64,000 nucleotides of DNA, from positions 149,962,746 to 150,026,745 of the forward strand of contig OW121846.1 of the NCBI GenBank assembly GCA_933228895.1, written 5' to 3'. The DNA is from Platycnemis pennipes (Eukaryota > Arthropoda > Insecta > Odonata > Platycnemididae). Of this stretch, positions 27,501 through 39,930 are shown in pieces (the first letter of the stretch is position 1; every line of letters starts with the position of its first letter). The notes under the pieces are model-generated. The model saw only the letters and a program-made list of their open reading frames with translations, did no database searches and had not been told where the DNA came from. The position numbers were made by a program, and so were the translations under genes.

Positions 27501-30500
27501 AAAGGCCCTCATATTCTTTATACAGGGTAAAAAATTCATATACCTGTCATGAATAGTAAAACAGCAAATCGTGGTTCATTGAAAATATGGCGAAGGTACG
27601 TTTTCGCGGTGGATGTGTGATTTCTAAGATTTTTGGAGTCGAACCCACGACTTCCGGGTGTGATGCGAGAATTTCTTCCAAAAGGCCCTCATATCCTTTA
27701 TACAGGGTAAAAAATTCATATACCTGTCATGAATAGTAAAACAGCAAATCGTGGTTCATTGTAAATATGGCGATGGTACGTTTGCGCGGTGGATGTGTGA
27801 TTTCTAAGATTTTTGGAGTGGAACCCACGACCTCCGGGTGTGATACGAGAACTTCTTCCAAAAGGCCCTCATATCCTTTATACAGGGTAAAAAATTCATA
27901 TACCTGTCTTGAATAGTAAAACAGCAAATCGTGGTTCATTGTAAATATGGCGATGGTACGTTGGCGCGGTGGATGTGTGATTTTTAAGATTTTTGGAGTC
28001 GAACCGACGACCTCCGGGTGTGATGCGAGAAATTCTTCCAAAAGGTCCTCATATCCTTTATACAGGGTAAAAAATTCATATACCTGTCATGAATAGTAAA
28101 ACAGCAAATCGTGGTTCATTGAAAATATGGCGAAGGTACGTTTTCGCGGTGGATGTGTGATTTCTAAGATTTTTGGAGTCGAACCCACGACCTCCGGGTG
28201 TGACGCGAGAAATTCTTCCATAAGGCCCTCATATCCTTTATACAGGGTAAAAAATTCATATACCTGTCTTGAATAGTAAAACAGCAAATCGTGGTTCATT
28301 GTAAATATGGCGATGGAACGTTGGCGCGATGGATGTGTTAATTTTAAGATTTTTGGAGTCGAACTCACGACCTCTGCGTCTGATGCGAGACCTGCTTCCA
28401 AAAGGACCTTATACCCTTAATACGGGGTAAAAATTTCATATACCTGTATTGAATAGTAAAACAGCAAATCGTGGTTCATTGTAAATATGGCGATGGTACG
28501 TTTGCGCGGTGGATGTGTGATTTCTAAGATTTTTGGAGTCGAACGCACGACCTCCGGGTGTGATACGAGAACTGCTTCCAAAATGCCCTCATATCCTTTA
28601 TACAGGGTAAAAAATTCATATACCTGTCTTGAATAGTAAAACAGCAAATCGTGGTTCATTGTAAATATGGCGATGGAACGTTGGCGCGATGGATGTGTGA
28701 ATTTTAAGATTTTTGGAGTCGAACTCACGACCTCCGGGTGTGATGCGAGACCTGCTTCCAAAAAGCCCTTATATGCTTAATACAGGGTAAAAAATTCATA
28801 TACCTGTCTTGAATAGTAAAACAGCAAATCGTGGTTAATTTAAATATGGCGATGATACGTTTGCGCGGTGGATGTGTGATTTCTAAGATTTTTGGAGTCG
28901 AACCCACGACATCCGGGTGTGATGCGAGAAATTCTTCCAAAAGGCCCTCATATCCATTATACAGGGTAAAAAATTCATATACCTGTCATGAATAGTAAAA
29001 CAGCAAATCGTGGTTCATTGAAAATATGGCGAAGGTACGTTTTCGCGGTGGATGTGTGATTTCTAAGATTTTTGGAGTCGAACCCACGACCTCCGGGTGT
29101 GATATGAGACATGCTTCCAAAAGGCCCTCATATCCTCTATACAGGGTAAAAAATTCATATACCTGTCATGAATAGTAAAACAGCAAATCGTGGTTCATTG
29201 AAAATATGGCGAAGGTACGTTTTCGCGGTGGATGTGTGATTTCTAAGATTTTTGGAGTCGAACCCACGACCTACGGGTGTGATGCGAGAAATTCTTCCAA
29301 AAGGCCCTTATATGCTTTATACAGGGTAAAAAATTCATATACCTGTCTTGAATAGTAAAACAGCAAATCGTGGTTCATTGTAAATATGGCGATGGTACGT
29401 TGGCGCGGTGGATGTGTGATTTTTAAGATTTTTGGAGTCGAACCCACGACCTCCGGGTGTGATGCGAGAAATTCTTCCAAAAGGCCCTCATATTCTTTAT
29501 ACAGGGTAAAAAATTCATATACCTGTCATGAATAGTAAAACAGCAAATCGTGGTTCATTGAAAATATGGCGAAGGTACGTTTTCGCGGTGGATGTGTGAT
29601 TTCTAAGATTTTTGGAGTCGAACCCACGACTTCCGGGTGTGATGCGAGAATTTCTTCCAAAAGGCCCTCATATCCTTTATACAGGGTAAAAAATTCATAT
29701 ACCTGTCATGAATAGTAAAACAGCAAATCGTGGTTCATTGTAAATATGGCGATGGTACGTTTGCGCGGTGGATGTGTGATTTCTAAGATTTTTGGAGTGG
29801 AACCCACGACCTCCGGGTGTGATACGAGAACTTCTTCCAAAAGGCCCTCATATCCTTTATACAGGGTAAAAAATTCATATACCTGTCTTGAATAGTAAAA
29901 CAGCAAATCGTGGTTCATTGTAAATATGGCGATGGTACGTTGGCGCGGTGGATGTGTGATTTTTAAGATTTTTGGAGTCGAACCGACGACCTCCGGGTGT
30001 GATGCGAGAAATTCTTCCAAAAGGTCCTCATATCCTTTATACAGGGTAAAAAATTCATATACCTGTCATGAATAGTAAAACAGCAAATCGTGGTTCATTG
30101 AAAATATGGCGAAGGTACGTTTTCGCGGTGGATGTGTGATTTCTAAGATTTTTGGAGTCGAACCCACGACCTCCGGGTGTGACGCGAGAAATTCTTCCAT
30201 AAGGCCCTCATATCCTTTATACAGGGTAAAAAATTCATATACCTGTCTTGAATAGTAAAACAGCAAATCGTGGTTCATTGTAAATATGGCGATGGAACGT
30301 TGGCGCGATGGATGTGTTAATTTTAAGATTTTTGGAGTCGAACTCACGACCTCTGCGTCTGATGCGAGACCTGCTTCCAAAAGGACCTTATATCCTTAAT
30401 ACGGGGTAAAAATTTCATATACCTGTATTGAATAGTAAAACAGCAAATCGTGGTTCATTGTAAATATGGCGATGGTACGTTTGCGCGGTGGATGTGTGAT

Positions 30501-33240
30501 TTCTAAGATTTTTGGAGTCGAACCCACGACCTCCGGGTGTGATAGGAGAACTGCTTCCAAAATGCCCTCATATCCTTTATACAGGGTAAAAAATTCATAT
30601 ACCTGTCTTGAATAGTAAAACAGCAAATAGTGGTTCATTGTAAATATGGCGATGGAACGTTGGCGCGATGGATGTGTGAATTTTAAGATTTTTGGAGTTG
30701 AACTCACGACCTCCGGGTGTGATGCGAGACCTGCTTCCAAAAAGCCCTTATATGCTTAATACAGGGTAAAAAATTCATATACCTGTCTTGAATAGTAAAA
30801 CAGCAAATCGTGGTTAATTTAAATATGGCGATGATACGTTTGCGCGGTGGATGTGTGATTTCTAAGATTTTTGGAGTCGAACCCACGACATCCGGGTGTG
30901 ATGCCAGAAATTCTTCCAAAAGGCCCTCATATCCATTATACAGGGTAAAAAATTCATATACCTGTCATGAATAGTAAAACAGCAAATCGTGGTTCATTGA
31001 AAATATGGCGAAGGTACGTTTTCGCGGTGGATGTGTGATTTCTAAGATTTTTGGAGTCGAACCCACGACCTCCGGGTGTGATATGAGACATGCTTCCAAA
31101 AGGCCCTCATATCCTCTATACAGGGTAAAAAATTCATATACCTGTCTTGAATAGTAAAACAGCAAATCGTGGTTCATTGAAAATATGGCGAAGGTACGTT
31201 TTCGCGGTGGATGTGTGATTTCTAAGATTTTTGAGGTCGAACCCACGACCTACGGGTGTGATGCGAGAAATTCTTCCAAAAGGCCCTTATATGCTTTATA
31301 CAGGGTAAAAAATTCATATACCTGTCTTGAATAGTAAAACAGCAAATCGTGGTTCATTGTAAATATGGCGATGGTACGTTGGCGCGGTGGATGTGTGATT
31401 TTTAAGATTTTTGGAGTCGAACCCACGACCTCCGGGTGTGATGCGAGAAATTCTTCCAAAAGGCCCTCATATTCTTTATACAGGGTAAAAAATTCATATA
31501 CCTGTCATGAATAGTAAAACAGCAAATCGTGGTTCATTGAAAATATGGCGAAGGTACGTTTTCGCGGTGGATGTGTGATTTCTAAGATTTTTGGAGTCGA
31601 ACCCACGACTTCCGGGTGTGATACGAGAATTTCTTCCAAAAGGCCCTCATATCCTTTATACAGGGTAAAAAATTCATATACCTGTCATGAATAGTAAAAC
31701 AGCAAATCGTGGTTCATTGTAAATATGGCGATGGTACGTTTGCGCGGTGGATGTGTGATTTCTAAGATTTTTGGAGTGGAACCCACGACCTCCGGGCGTG
31801 ATACGAGAACTTCTTCCAAAAGGCCCTCATATCCTTTATACAGGGTAAAAAATTCATATACCTGTCTTGAATAGTAAAACAGCAAATCGTGGTTCATTGT
31901 AAATATGGCGATGGTACGTTGGCGCGGTGGATGTGTGATTTTTAAGATTTTTGGAGTCGAACCGACGACCTCCGGGTGTGATGCGAGAAATTCTTCCAAA
32001 AGGTCCTCATATCCTTTATACAGGGTAAAAAATTCATATACCTGTCATGAATAGTAAAACAGCAAATCGTGGTTCATTGAAAATATGGCGAAGGTACGTT
32101 TTCGCGGTGGATGTGTGATTTCTAAGATTTTTGGAGTCGAACCCACGACCTCCGGGTGTGACGCGAGAAATTCTTCCATAAGGCCCTCATATCCTTTATA
32201 CAGGGTAAAAAATTCATATACCTGTCTTGAATAGTAAAACAGCAAATCGTGGTTCATTGTAAATATGGCGATGGAACGTTGGCGCGATGGATGTGTGAAT
32301 TTTAAGATTTTTGGAGTCGAACTCACGACCTCTGCATCTGATGCGAGACCTGCTTCCAAAAGGACCTTATATCCTTAATACGGGGTAAAAATTTCATATA
32401 CCTGTATTGAATAGTAAAACAGCAAATCGTGGTTCATTGTAAATATGGCGATGGTACGTTTGCGCGGTGGATGTGTGATTTCTAAGATTTTTGGAGTCGA
32501 ACCCACGACCTCCGGGTGTGATACGAGAACTGCTTCCAAAAGGCCCTCATATCCTTTATACAGGGTAAAAAATTCATATACCTGTCTTGAATAGTAAAAC
32601 AGCAAATCGTGGTTCATTTTAAATATGGCGATGGTACGTTCGCGCGGTGGATGTGTGATGTCTAAGATTTTTGGAGTCGAACCCACGACCTCTTGGTGTG
32701 ATGCGAGAAATTCTTCCAAAAGGTCCTCATATCCTTTATACAGGGTACAAAATTCATATACCTGTCTTGAATAGTAAAACAGCAAATCGTGGTTTATTGT
32801 AAATATGGCGATGGAACATTGGCGCGGTGGATGTGTGATTTCTAAGATTTTTGGAGTCGAACTCACGACCTCTGCGTCTGATGCGAAACCTGCTTCCAAA
32901 AGGACCTTATATGCTTTATACAGGGTAAAACATTCATATACCTGTCTTGAATAGTAAAACAGCAGATCGTGGTTCATTGTAAATATGGCGATGGTACGTT
33001 GGCGCGGTGGATGTGTGATTTCTAAGATTTTTGGAGTCGAACCCACGACCTCCGGGTGTGAGGCGAGAAATTCTTCCAAAAGACCTTCATATCCTTTATA
33101 CAGGGTAAAAAATTCATATACCTGTCTTGAATAGTAAAACAGCAAATCGTGGTTCATTGTAAATATGGCGATGGTACGTTTGCGCGGTGGATGTGTGATT
33201 TCTAAGATTTTTGGAGTCGAACCCACGACCTCCGGGTGTC
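18531..33240. repeat. Satellite block D: nested 11-mer (1,979-bp) and longer higher-order repeats
   Basis: Equivalent units sit at 18,832, 23,331, 27,292, 29,271 and 31,250, giving intervals of 4,499, 3,961, 1,979 and 1,979 bp: 25, 22, 11 and 11 monomers within 1 bp. The 1,979-bp copies carry the 1-bp deletion GGTTAATTTAAAT (near 28,835 and 30,814; also 22,896 and 18,394). The last three copies are in direct succession and nearly identical. Larger segments, for example those starting near 20,137 and 24,456, are also duplicated. Confidence 0.82.
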
Positions 33241-36200
33241 ATACGAGAACTGCTTCCAAAAGGCCCTCATATCCTTTATACAGGGTAAAAAATTCATATA
33301 CCTGTCTTGAATAGTAAAACAGCAAATCGTGGTTCATTGTAAATATGGCGATGGTACGTTGGCGCGGTGGATGTGTGAATTTTAAGATTTTTGGAGTCAA
33401 ACTCACGACCTCTGCGTCCGATGCGAGACCTGCTTCCAAAAGGACCTTATATGCTTTATACAGGGTAAAACATTCATATACCTGTCTTGAATAGTAAAAC
33501 AGCAAATCGTGGTTCATTGTAAATATGGCGATGGTACGTTGGCGCGGTGGATGTGTGATTTCTAAGATTTTTGGAGTCGAACCCACGACCTCCGGGTGTG
33601 ATGCGAGAACTGCTTCCAAAAGGCACTCATATCCTTTATACAGGGTAATAAATTTATAGATCTGTCTCCAATAGTAAAAAAGGGAATCGTGGTTCATTGT
33701 AAATATGGCGATGGAACGTTGGCGCGGTGGATGTGTGATTTCTAAGATTTTTGGAGTCGAACTCACGACCTCTGCGTGTGATGCGAGACCTGCTTCCAAA
33801 AAGCCCTTATATGCTTAATACAGGGTAAAATATTCATAAAGCTGTATTGAATAGTAAAACAGCAAATCGTGGTTCATTGTAAATATGGCGATGGTACGTT
33901 GGCGCGGTGGATGTGTGATTTTAAGTTTTTTGGAGTCGAACCCATGACATCCGGGTGTGATGCGAGAACTGCTTCCAAAAGGCCCTCATATCCTTAATAC
34001 AGGGTAAAAAATTCATATACTTGTCTTGAATAGTAAAACAGCAAATCGTGGTTCATTGTAAATATGGCGATGGTACGTTGGCGCGGTGGATGTGTGAATT
34101 TTAAGATTTTTGGAGTCGAACCCACGACCTCTGGGTGTGATGCGAGAACTGCTTCCATAAGGTCCTCATATCCTTTATACAGGGTAAAAAATTCATATAC
34201 CTGTCTTGAATTGTAAAACTGCAAATCGTGGTTAATTGTAAAAATGGCGATGGTACGTTGGCGCGGTGGATGTGTGATTTTTAAGATTTTTGGAGTCGAA
34301 CCCACGACCTCCGGGTGTGATGCGAGAACTGCTTCCAAAAGGCCCTCATATCCTTAATACAGGGTAAAAAATTCATATACCAGTCTTGAATAGTAAAACA
34401 GCAAATCGTGGTTCATTGTAAATATGGCGATGGTACGTTGGCGCGGTGGATGTGTGATTTCTAAGATTTTTGGTGTCGAACACACGACCTCTGGGTGTGA
34501 TGCGAGAACTGCTTCCTAAAGGCACTCATATCCTTTATACAGGGTAATAAATTCATAGATCTGTCTCCAATAGTAAAACAGGGAATCGTGGTTCATTGTA
34601 AATATGGCGATGGAACGTTGGCGCGGTGGATGTGTGATTTCTAAGATTTTTGGAGTCGAACTCACGACCTCTACGTGTGATGCGAGACCTGCTTCCAAAA
34701 AACCCTTATATGCTTAATACAGGGTAAAAAATTCATATACCTGTATTGAATAGTAAAACAGCAAATCGTGGTTCATTGTAAATATGGCGATGGTACGTTG
34801 ACGATGTGGAAGCGAGTTTTCTAAGATTTTTGTAGTCGAACTTACGACCTCTGCGTCTGATGCGAGACCTGCTTCCAAAAAGCCGTTATATGCTTTATAC
34901 AGGGTAAAAAATTCATATACCTGTATTGAATAGTAAAACAGCAAATCGTGGTTCATTGTAAATATGGCGATGGTACGTTGGCGCGGTGGATGTGTGATTT
35001 TTAAGATTTTTGGAGTCGAACCCACGACCTTCGGGTGTGATACGAGAACTGCTTCCAAAAGGCCCTCATATCCTTTATACAGGGTAAAAAATTCATATAC
35101 CTGTCTTGAATAGTAAAACAGCAAATCGTGGTTCATTGTAAATATGGCGATGGTACGTTTGCGCGGTGGATGTGTGATTTCTAAGATTTTTGGAGTCGAA
35201 CCCACGACCTCCGGGTGTGATGCGAGAACTGCTTCCAAAAGGCACTCATATCCTTTATACAGGGTAATAAATTTATAGATCTGTCTCCAATAGTAAAAAA
35301 GGGAATCGTGGTTCATTGTAAATATGGCGATGGAACGTTGGCGCGGTGGATGTGTGATTTCTAAGATTTTTGGAGTCGAACTCACGACCTCTGCGTGTGA
35401 TGCGAGACCTGCTTCCAAAAAGCCCTTATATGCTTAATACAGGGTAAAATATTCATAAAGCTGTATTGAATAGTAAAACAGCAAATCGTGGTTCATTGTA
35501 AATATGGCGATGGTACGTTGGCGCGGTGGATGTGTGATTTTTAAGTTTTTTGGAGTCGAACCCACGACATCCGGGTGTGATGCGAGAACTGCTTCCAAAA
35601 GGCCCTCATATCCTTAATACAGGGTAAAAAATTCATATACTTGTCTTGAATAGTAAAACAGCAAATCGTGGTTCATTGTAAATATGGCGATGGTACGTTG
35701 GCGCGGTGTATGTGTGAATTTTAAGATTTTTGGAGTCGAACCCACGACATCTGGGTGTGATGCGAGAACTGCTTCCATAAGGTCCTCATATCCTTTATAC
35801 AGGGTAAAAAATTCATATACCTGTCTTGAATAGTAAAACTGCAAATCGTAGTTCATTGTAAAAATGGCGATGGTACGTTGGCGCGGTGGATGTGTGATTT
35901 TTAAGATTTTTGGAGTCGAACCCACGACCTCCGGGTGTGATGCGAGAACTGCTTCCAAAAGGCCCTCATATCCTTAATACAGGGTAAAAAATTCATATAC
36001 CAGTCTTGAATAGTAAAACAGCAAATCGTGGTTCATTGTAAATATGGCGATGGTACGTTGGCGCGGTGGATGTGTGATTTCTAAGATTTTTGGAGTCGAA
36101 CACACGACCTCTGGGTGTGATGCGAGAACTGCTTCCAAAAGGCACTCATATCCTTTATACAGGGTAATAAAGTCATAGATCTGTCTCCAATAGTAAAACA

Positions 36201-36340
36201 GGGAATCGTGGTTCATTGTAAATATGGCGATGGAACGTTGGCGCGGTGGATGTGTGATTTCTAAGATTTTTGGAGTCGAACTCACGACCTCTACGTGTGA
36301 TGCGAGACCTGCTTCCAAAAAACCCTTATATGCTTAATAC
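33241..36340. repeat. Satellite block E: 1,620-bp (9-mer) higher-order repeat
   Basis: The unusual word AATTTATAGATCTGTCTCC appears near 33,651 and again 1,620 bp later near 35,271. Several other rare variants repeat at the same spacing: TATTCATAAAGCTGTATTG near 33,831 and 35,451, and ATACCAGTCTTGAATAG near 34,376 and 35,996. This is just under two copies of a nine-monomer unit with a few percent divergence, so older than the copies in block B. Confidence 0.8.
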
Positions 36341-38004
36341 GGGGTAAAAAATTCATATACCTGTATTGAATAGTAAAATAGCAAATCGTGGTTCATTGTA
36401 AATATGGCAATGGTACGTTGGCGCGGTGGATGTGTGATTTCTATGATTTTTGGAGTCGAACTCACGACCTCTACGTGTGATGCGAGACCTGCTTCCAAAA
36501 AGCCCTCATATCCTTTATACAGGGTAAAAAATTCATATACCAGTCTTGAATAGTAAAACAGCAAATCGTGGTTCATTGTAAATATGGCGATGGTACGTTG
36601 GCGCGGTGGATGTGTGATTTCTAAGACTTTTGGAGTCGAACCCACGACCTCCGGGTGTGATGCGAGAACTGATTCCAAAAGGCCCTTATATCCTTTATAC
36701 AGGGTAAAAAATTCATATACCTGTCTTGAATAGTAAAACAGCAAATCGTGGTTCATTGTAAATACTGCGATGGTACGTTTGCGCGGTGGATGTGTGATTT
36801 CTAAGATTTTTGGAGTCGAACCCACAACCTCCGGGTGTGATGCGAGAAATTCTTCCAAAAGGCCCTCATATCCTTTATACAGGGTAAAAAATTCATATAC
36901 CTGCCATGAATAGTAAAACAGCAAATCGTTGTTCATTGTAAATATGGCGATGGTACGTTGGCGCGGTGTATGAGTGATTTCTAAGATTTTTGGAGTCGAA
37001 CCCACGACCTCCGGGTGTGATGCGAGAACTGCTTCCAAAAGGCCCTTATATCCTTTATACAGGGTAAAAAATTCATATACCTGTCTTGAATAGTAAAACA
37101 GCAAATCGTGCTTCATTGTAAATATGGCGATGGTACGTTGGCGCGGTGGATGTGTGATTTCTAAGATTTTTGGAGTCGAACCCACGACCTCCGGGTGTGA
37201 TGCGAGAACTGATTCCAAAAGGCCCTCATATCCTTTATACAGGGTAAAAAATTCATATACCTGTCTTGAATAGTAAAACAGCAAATCGTGGTTAATTGTA
37301 AATATGGCGATGGTACGTTTGCGCGGTGGATGTGTGATTTCTAAGATTTTTGGAGTCGAACTCACGACCTCTGCGTCTGATCCAATGCCTGCTTCCAAAA
37401 GGACCTTATATGCTTTATACAGGGTAAAAAATTCATATACCTGTCTTGAATAGTAAAACAGCAAATCGTGGTTAATTGTAAATATGGCGATGGTACGTTT
37501 GCGCGGTGGATGTGTGATTTCTAAGATTTTTGGAGTCGAACTCACGACCTCTGCGTCTGATGCGATGCCTGCTTCCAAAAGGACCTTATATGCTTTATAC
37601 AGGGTAAAAAATTCATGTACCTGTCTTGAATAGTAAAACAGCAAATCGTGGTTCATTGTAAATATGGCGATGGTACGTTGGCGCGGTGGATGTGTGATTT
37701 CTAAGATTTTTGGAGTCGAACCCACGACCTCCGGGTGTGATGCGAGAACTGCTTCCAAAAAGCTCTCATGTCCCTTATACGGGGTAAAAAATTCATATAC
37801 CTGTATTGAATAGTAAAACAGAAAATCGTGGTTCATTGTAAATATGGCGATGGTACGTTGGCGCGGTGGATGTGTGATTTCTAAGATTTTTGGAGTCGAA
37901 CCCACGACCTCTGGGTGTGATGCGAGAAATTCTTCCAAAAGGCCCTCATATCCTTTATACAGGGTAAAAAATTCATATACCTGTCTTGAATAGTAAAACA
38001 GCAA
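36334..38004 (-). other. Second-longest satellite open frame (556 codons), probably not a gene
   Basis: Same frame and same 60-residue repeat as the 618-codon frame to its right, from which it is separated by about 60 bp. It ends on the left at a unit with a mutated GTAAAATAGC segment. Its start is not a convincing ATG context, and it has no non-repetitive N- or C-terminal part as a real repeat protein would usually have. Confidence 0.12.
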
Positions 38005-39930
38005 ATCGTGGTTCGTTTTAAATATGGCGATGGTACGTTGGCGCGGTGGATGTGTGATTTTTTAGATTTTTGGAGTCGAACATACGACCTCCGGGTGTGA
38101 TGCGAGAAATTCTTCCAAAAGGCCCTCATATCCTTTATACAGGGTAAAAAATTCATATACCTGTCTTGAATAGTAAAAAAGCAAATCGTGGTTCATTGTA
38201 AATATGGCGATGGTACGTTTGCGCGGTGGATGTGTGATTTCTAAGATTTTTGGAGTCGAACCCACGACCTCCGAGTGTGATACGAGAACTGATTCCAAAA
38301 GGCCCTCATATCCTTTATACAGGGTAAAAAATTCATATACCTGTCTTGAATAGTAAAACAGCAAATCGTGGTTCATTGTAAATATGGCGATGGTACGTTT
38401 GCGCGGTGGATGTGTGATTTCTAAGATTTTTGGAGTCGAACCCACGACCTCCGGGTGTGATACGAGAACTTCTTCCAAAAGGCCCTCATATCCTTTATAC
38501 AGGGTAAAAAATTCATATACCTGTCTTGAATAGTAAAACAGCAAATCGTGGTTCATTGTAAATATGGCGATGGTACGTTTGCGCGGTGGATGTGTGATTT
38601 CTAAGATTTTTGCAGTCGAACCCACGACCTCCGGGTGTGATACGAGAACTTCTTCCAAAAGGCCCTCATATCCTTTATACAGGGTAAAAAATTCATATAC
38701 CTGTCTTGAATAGTAAAACAGCAAATCGTGGTTCATTGTAAATATGGCGATGGTACGTTTGCGCGGTGGATGTGTGATTTCTAAGATTTTTGGAGTCGAA
38801 CCCACGACCTCCGGGTGTGATACGAGAACTTCTTCCAAAAGGCCCTCATATCCTTTATACAGGGTAAAAAATTCATATACCTGTCTTGAATAGTAAAACA
38901 GCAAATCGTGGTTCATTGTAAATATGGCGATGGTACGTTTGCGCGGTGGATGTGTGATTTCTAAGATTTTTGGAGTCGAACCCACGACCTCCGGGTGTGA
39001 TACGAGAACTTTTTCCAAAAGGCCCTCATATCCTTTATACAGGGTAAAAAATTCATATACCTGTCTTGAATAGTAAAACAGCAAATCGTGGTTCATTTTA
39101 AATATGGCGATGGTACGTTGGCGCGGTGGATGTGTGATTTTTAAGATTTTTGGAGTCGAACCCACGACCTCCGGGTGTGATACGAGAACTTCTTCCAAAA
39201 GGTCCTCATATCCTTTATACAGGGTAAAAAATTCATATACCTGTCTTGAATAGTAAAACAGCAAATCGTGGTTCATTGTAAATATGGCGATGGTACGTTT
39301 GCGCGGTGGATGTTTGATTTCTAAGATTTTTGGAGTCGAACCCACGACCTCCGGGTGTGATACGAGAACTTCTTCCAAAAGGCCCTCATATCCTTTATAC
39401 AGGGTAAAAAATTCATATACCTGTCTTGAATAGTAAAACAGCAAATCGTGGTTCATTTTAAATATTGCGATGGTACGTTGGCGCGGTGGATGTGTGATTT
39501 TTAAGATTTTTGGAGTCGAACCCACGACCTCCGGGTGTGATACGAGAACTTCTTCCAAAAGGCCCTCATATCCTTTATACAGGGTAAAAAATTCATATAC
39601 CTGTCTTGAATAGTAAAACTGCAAATCGTGGTTCATTGTAAAAATGGCGATGGTACGTTGGCGCGGTGGATGTGTGATTTCTAAGATTTTTGGAGTCGAA
39701 CACACGACCTCTGGGTGTGATGCGAGAACTGCTTCCAAAAGGCACTCATATCCTTTATACAGGGTAATAAATTCATAGATCTGTCTCCAATAGTAAAACA
39801 GGGAATCGTGGTTCATTGTAAATATGGCGATGGAACGTTGGCGCGGTGGATGTGTGATTTCTAAGATTTTTGGAGTCGAACTCACGACCTCTACGTGTGA
39901 TGCGAGACCTGCTTCCAAATAGCCCTTATA
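36341..39930. repeat. Satellite block F: monomeric and dimeric units with few stop-creating variants
   Basis: About twenty units, mostly of the CTTGAATAG / CTTTATACAG type. Between 38,340 and 39,600 neighbouring units are very similar, with alternating TTTGCGCGG and TTGGCGCGG and a shared ATACGAGAACTTCTTCC variant, suggesting recent local expansion of one or two units. A duplicated unit with a GATGCCTGCTTCC variant is seen at 37,381 and 37,561. Stop-creating variants are scarce here, so the longest minus-strand open frames lie in this block. Confidence 0.75.
38062..39918 (-). other. Longest satellite-borne open frame (618 codons, 60-residue repeats), probably not a gene
   Basis: A single frame stays open through more than ten monomers, encoding repeats of a 60-residue unit containing the words STPKILEITHPPR, TIAIFTMNHDLLFYYS and QVYEFFTLYKGYEGLLE. 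The frame is open because 180 is divisible by three: a unit lacking stops in one frame lacks them in every copy. It ends at ordinary point variants. I see no signal peptide, recognisable domain, promoter or splice context. Replacement changes between units are frequent (for example EEFLASHPEVVG against EAGLASDAEVVS), which argues against protein-level constraint. Confidence 0.15.
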
